Shown: piece after piece, positions 5,205 through 5,989 of the stretch
How the letters are laid out: every line of letters begins with the position of its first letter
How positions within the stretch are numbered: position 1 is the stretch's first letter
Source: Phytoactinopolyspora endophytica
GTDB taxonomy: Bacteria > Actinomycetota > Actinomycetes > Jiangellales > Jiangellaceae
DNA: 5,989 nucleotides
Assembly (NCBI RefSeq): GCF_004138495.1
Contig: NZ_ML142852.1
Span: forward strand, 206,595 to 212,583
Reading direction: 5' to 3'
Program-made: the position numbers and the translations under genes
The notes under the pieces: model-generated
The model's database searches: none
What the model was told of the DNA's origin: nothing
What the model saw: the letters and a program-made list of their open reading frames with translations, nothing else

Positions 5205-5756
5205 ATGAAACCACGTATGAAAGCCCGGGCAATCTTGCCCATGACGCTACTGACAGCCATGGCGGTCGCCGCCTGCGGTGGAGATGATGACGGGGACGGC
5301 CCGCAGACCTTCGACGACGACGCCTACCCCTTTACGTTCGAGTACCCCGCGGACTTCGAGGTCACCGACGACGTCAACTTCTCCGTCGAGGCCGGTGGCA
5401 GCCTAGAGGACAGCCGCGCGGTCGCACTCGACGAGGAGAACATGCTGATCTTGAGCCGGACCACGCTCAACCTCGCCATCGACGACAGCAACATCGATCT
5501 CGCCAAGGGTGAGATGGACCAGCTGTACCAGCAGATCGATCCGGAGAGCGAGCCAGGCCAAGAGAGCGAGTACGGCGGCTACACGTCGCTCGAGTACGAG
5601 GTATCCGTCGACACACCCCCGGACGGCACCAGCAGGATCGTTTCGCTGTTCGACGGCGATCAGCAGTACACGATCAACTGCCAGTCGACGCCGGATAGCC
5701 AAGAGGAGATCGACGACGCCTGCCAGCAGGCACTCGACACGCTGTCCCAGGCCTAG
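5205..5756 (+). CDS. Acidic secreted lipoprotein of unknown function
   Basis: I do not recognise a named family. The 183-residue product begins with a classic lipoprotein signal peptide: basic N-region MKPRMKAR, hydrophobic core to residue 21, and lipobox VAAC with the lipidated Cys24. It should be anchored to the outer face of the cytoplasmic membrane. The mature part starts with an Asp/Gly-rich linker, then FTFEYPADFEV at 43-53. This resembles the opening of small PsbP/DcrB-like domains common in actinobacterial lipoproteins; that fold assignment is inference. Cys159 and Cys173 near the C-terminus may form a disulfide. By my count the mature protein has about 40 Asp/Glu and only 4 Lys/Arg in 160 residues. 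It is transcribed away from the tRNA unit and appears monocistronic, being followed by hairpins. Confidence 0.85.
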   Translation: MKPRMKARAILPMTLLTAMAVAACGGDDDGDGPQTFDDDAYPFTFEYPADFEVTDDVNFSVEAGGSLEDSRAVALDEENMLILSRTTLNLAIDDSNIDLAKGEMDQLYQQIDPESEPGQESEYGGYTSLEYEVSVDTPPDGTSRIVSLFDGDQQYTINCQSTPDSQEEIDDACQQALDTLSQA

Positions 5757-5789
5757 ATCACCGCAGGCACGGCATCCGCAGAACCGAGC

Positions 5790-5809
5790 CGGTTCGCCGC
5801 TGCGAACCG
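5790..5809 (+). terminator. Hairpin downstream of the lipoprotein gene
   Basis: CGGTTCGC-CGCT-GCGAACCG is a perfect 8-bp stem with a 4-nt loop, 33 nt after the stop codon. Only two T residues follow, so it would be a weak intrinsic terminator. GAACCG at 5781-5786 can pair with the left arm instead, giving a mutually exclusive small hairpin. Confidence 0.45.
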
Positions 5810-5818
5810 TTGGACCAC

Positions 5819-5852
5819 ACCAGGGCATCCGCTGACCAGCTGATGCCCTGGT
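5819..5852. terminator. Strong 11-bp hairpin downstream of the lipoprotein gene
   Basis: ACCAGGGCATC (5819-5829) pairs perfectly with GATGCCCTGGT (5842-5852). The 12-nt interior can add GCT/AGC around a GACC tetraloop after one mismatch. It follows the first hairpin by 9 nt. There is no T-run, as is usual for high-GC actinobacterial terminators, so termination is inferred. Confidence 0.55.
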
Positions 5853-5942
5853 TGCCGTTCGACAGCCATATCCGCACCAGCGCCGTCGACGTGGCCATCA
5901 CAGTCACGGCCGCCACACGAAACCCACCGGGCTCAGACAGAA

Positions 5943-5980
5943 GACCGGGGCGCTCTCCGTGTCTGGAGAACGCCCCGGTC
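5943..5980 (-). terminator. Strong hairpin at the right edge, probable terminator of a leftward gene
   Basis: GACCGGGGCG (5943-5952) pairs with CGCCCCGGTC (5971-5980). After one mismatch, TCTCC pairs with GGAGA around a 6-nt loop. On the - strand the hairpin is followed by a T-rich TTCTGTCTG, so it more likely ends a leftward transcript that starts outside the window. A bidirectional role with the lipoprotein gene is also possible. Confidence 0.55.
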
Positions 5981-5989
5981 AGAGACCTG

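Noticed and set aside
5403..5828. - strand open frame of 141 codons opposite the lipoprotein
   Set aside because: The + strand frame has a perfect ribosome binding site and lipobox; the antisense frame has neither a start signal nor known motifs.
1..5989. Mobile elements, CRISPR arrays, toxin-antitoxin or defence genes
   Set aside because: No transposase, integrase, regularly spaced repeats or recognisable defence domains are seen in any frame; gene order is that of a conserved chromosomal core.

Overview
The window is high-GC and carries the rpmG – hadA-like – hadB-like – murB neighbourhood preceded by tRNA-Thr and tRNA-Met. The same tRNA-Thr/tRNA-Met/rpmG/hadA/hadB order is known from mycobacteria (thrT-metT-rpmG2-hadAB), and the murB-linked version is familiar from streptomycete-like genomes. 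I therefore read it as chromosomal core DNA of an actinomycete. The exact genus cannot be fixed from the sequence, and the very acidic lipoprotein is only a weak hint of a salt-adapted lineage.

Layout from left to right: an adenosine/adenine deaminase-family gene (17-1063, + strand) runs toward a PIG-L/LmbE-type zinc deacetylase (1048-2145, - strand), and their 3' ends overlap by 16 bp. Next comes a tight - strand operon read from right to left: FAS1-like dehydratase subunit (3785-4234), MaoC hydratase subunit (3376-3792) and murB (2258-3379), with 8-bp and 4-bp gene overlaps. Upstream of it lie rpmG (4308-4478), tRNA-Met(CAT) (4643-4716) and tRNA-Thr(GGT) (4748-4820), all on the - strand. 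A 384-bp divergent spacer with a strong direct repeat separates the tRNAs from a + strand lipoprotein gene (5205-5756). The last 233 bp hold no gene, only three hairpins.

Functionally the left-pointing block joins translation (two tRNAs, L33), fatty-acid elongation (the HadA/HadB-type 3-hydroxyacyl dehydratase pair) and cell-wall precursor synthesis (MurB). The deaminase is purine salvage, the PIG-L protein is a probable exported or membrane-anchored N-deacetylase, and the lipoprotein is an envelope protein of unknown role.

I found no mobile element, CRISPR array, defence system or clearly new system. The observations most worth checking are: a 19-bp near-perfect palindrome inside a probable leaderless promoter of the dehydratase-murB operon; an 11-bp direct repeat two helical turns apart in front of the lipoprotein gene; poorly defined 5' and 3' ends of the PIG-L gene; and the cluster of hairpins at the right end.
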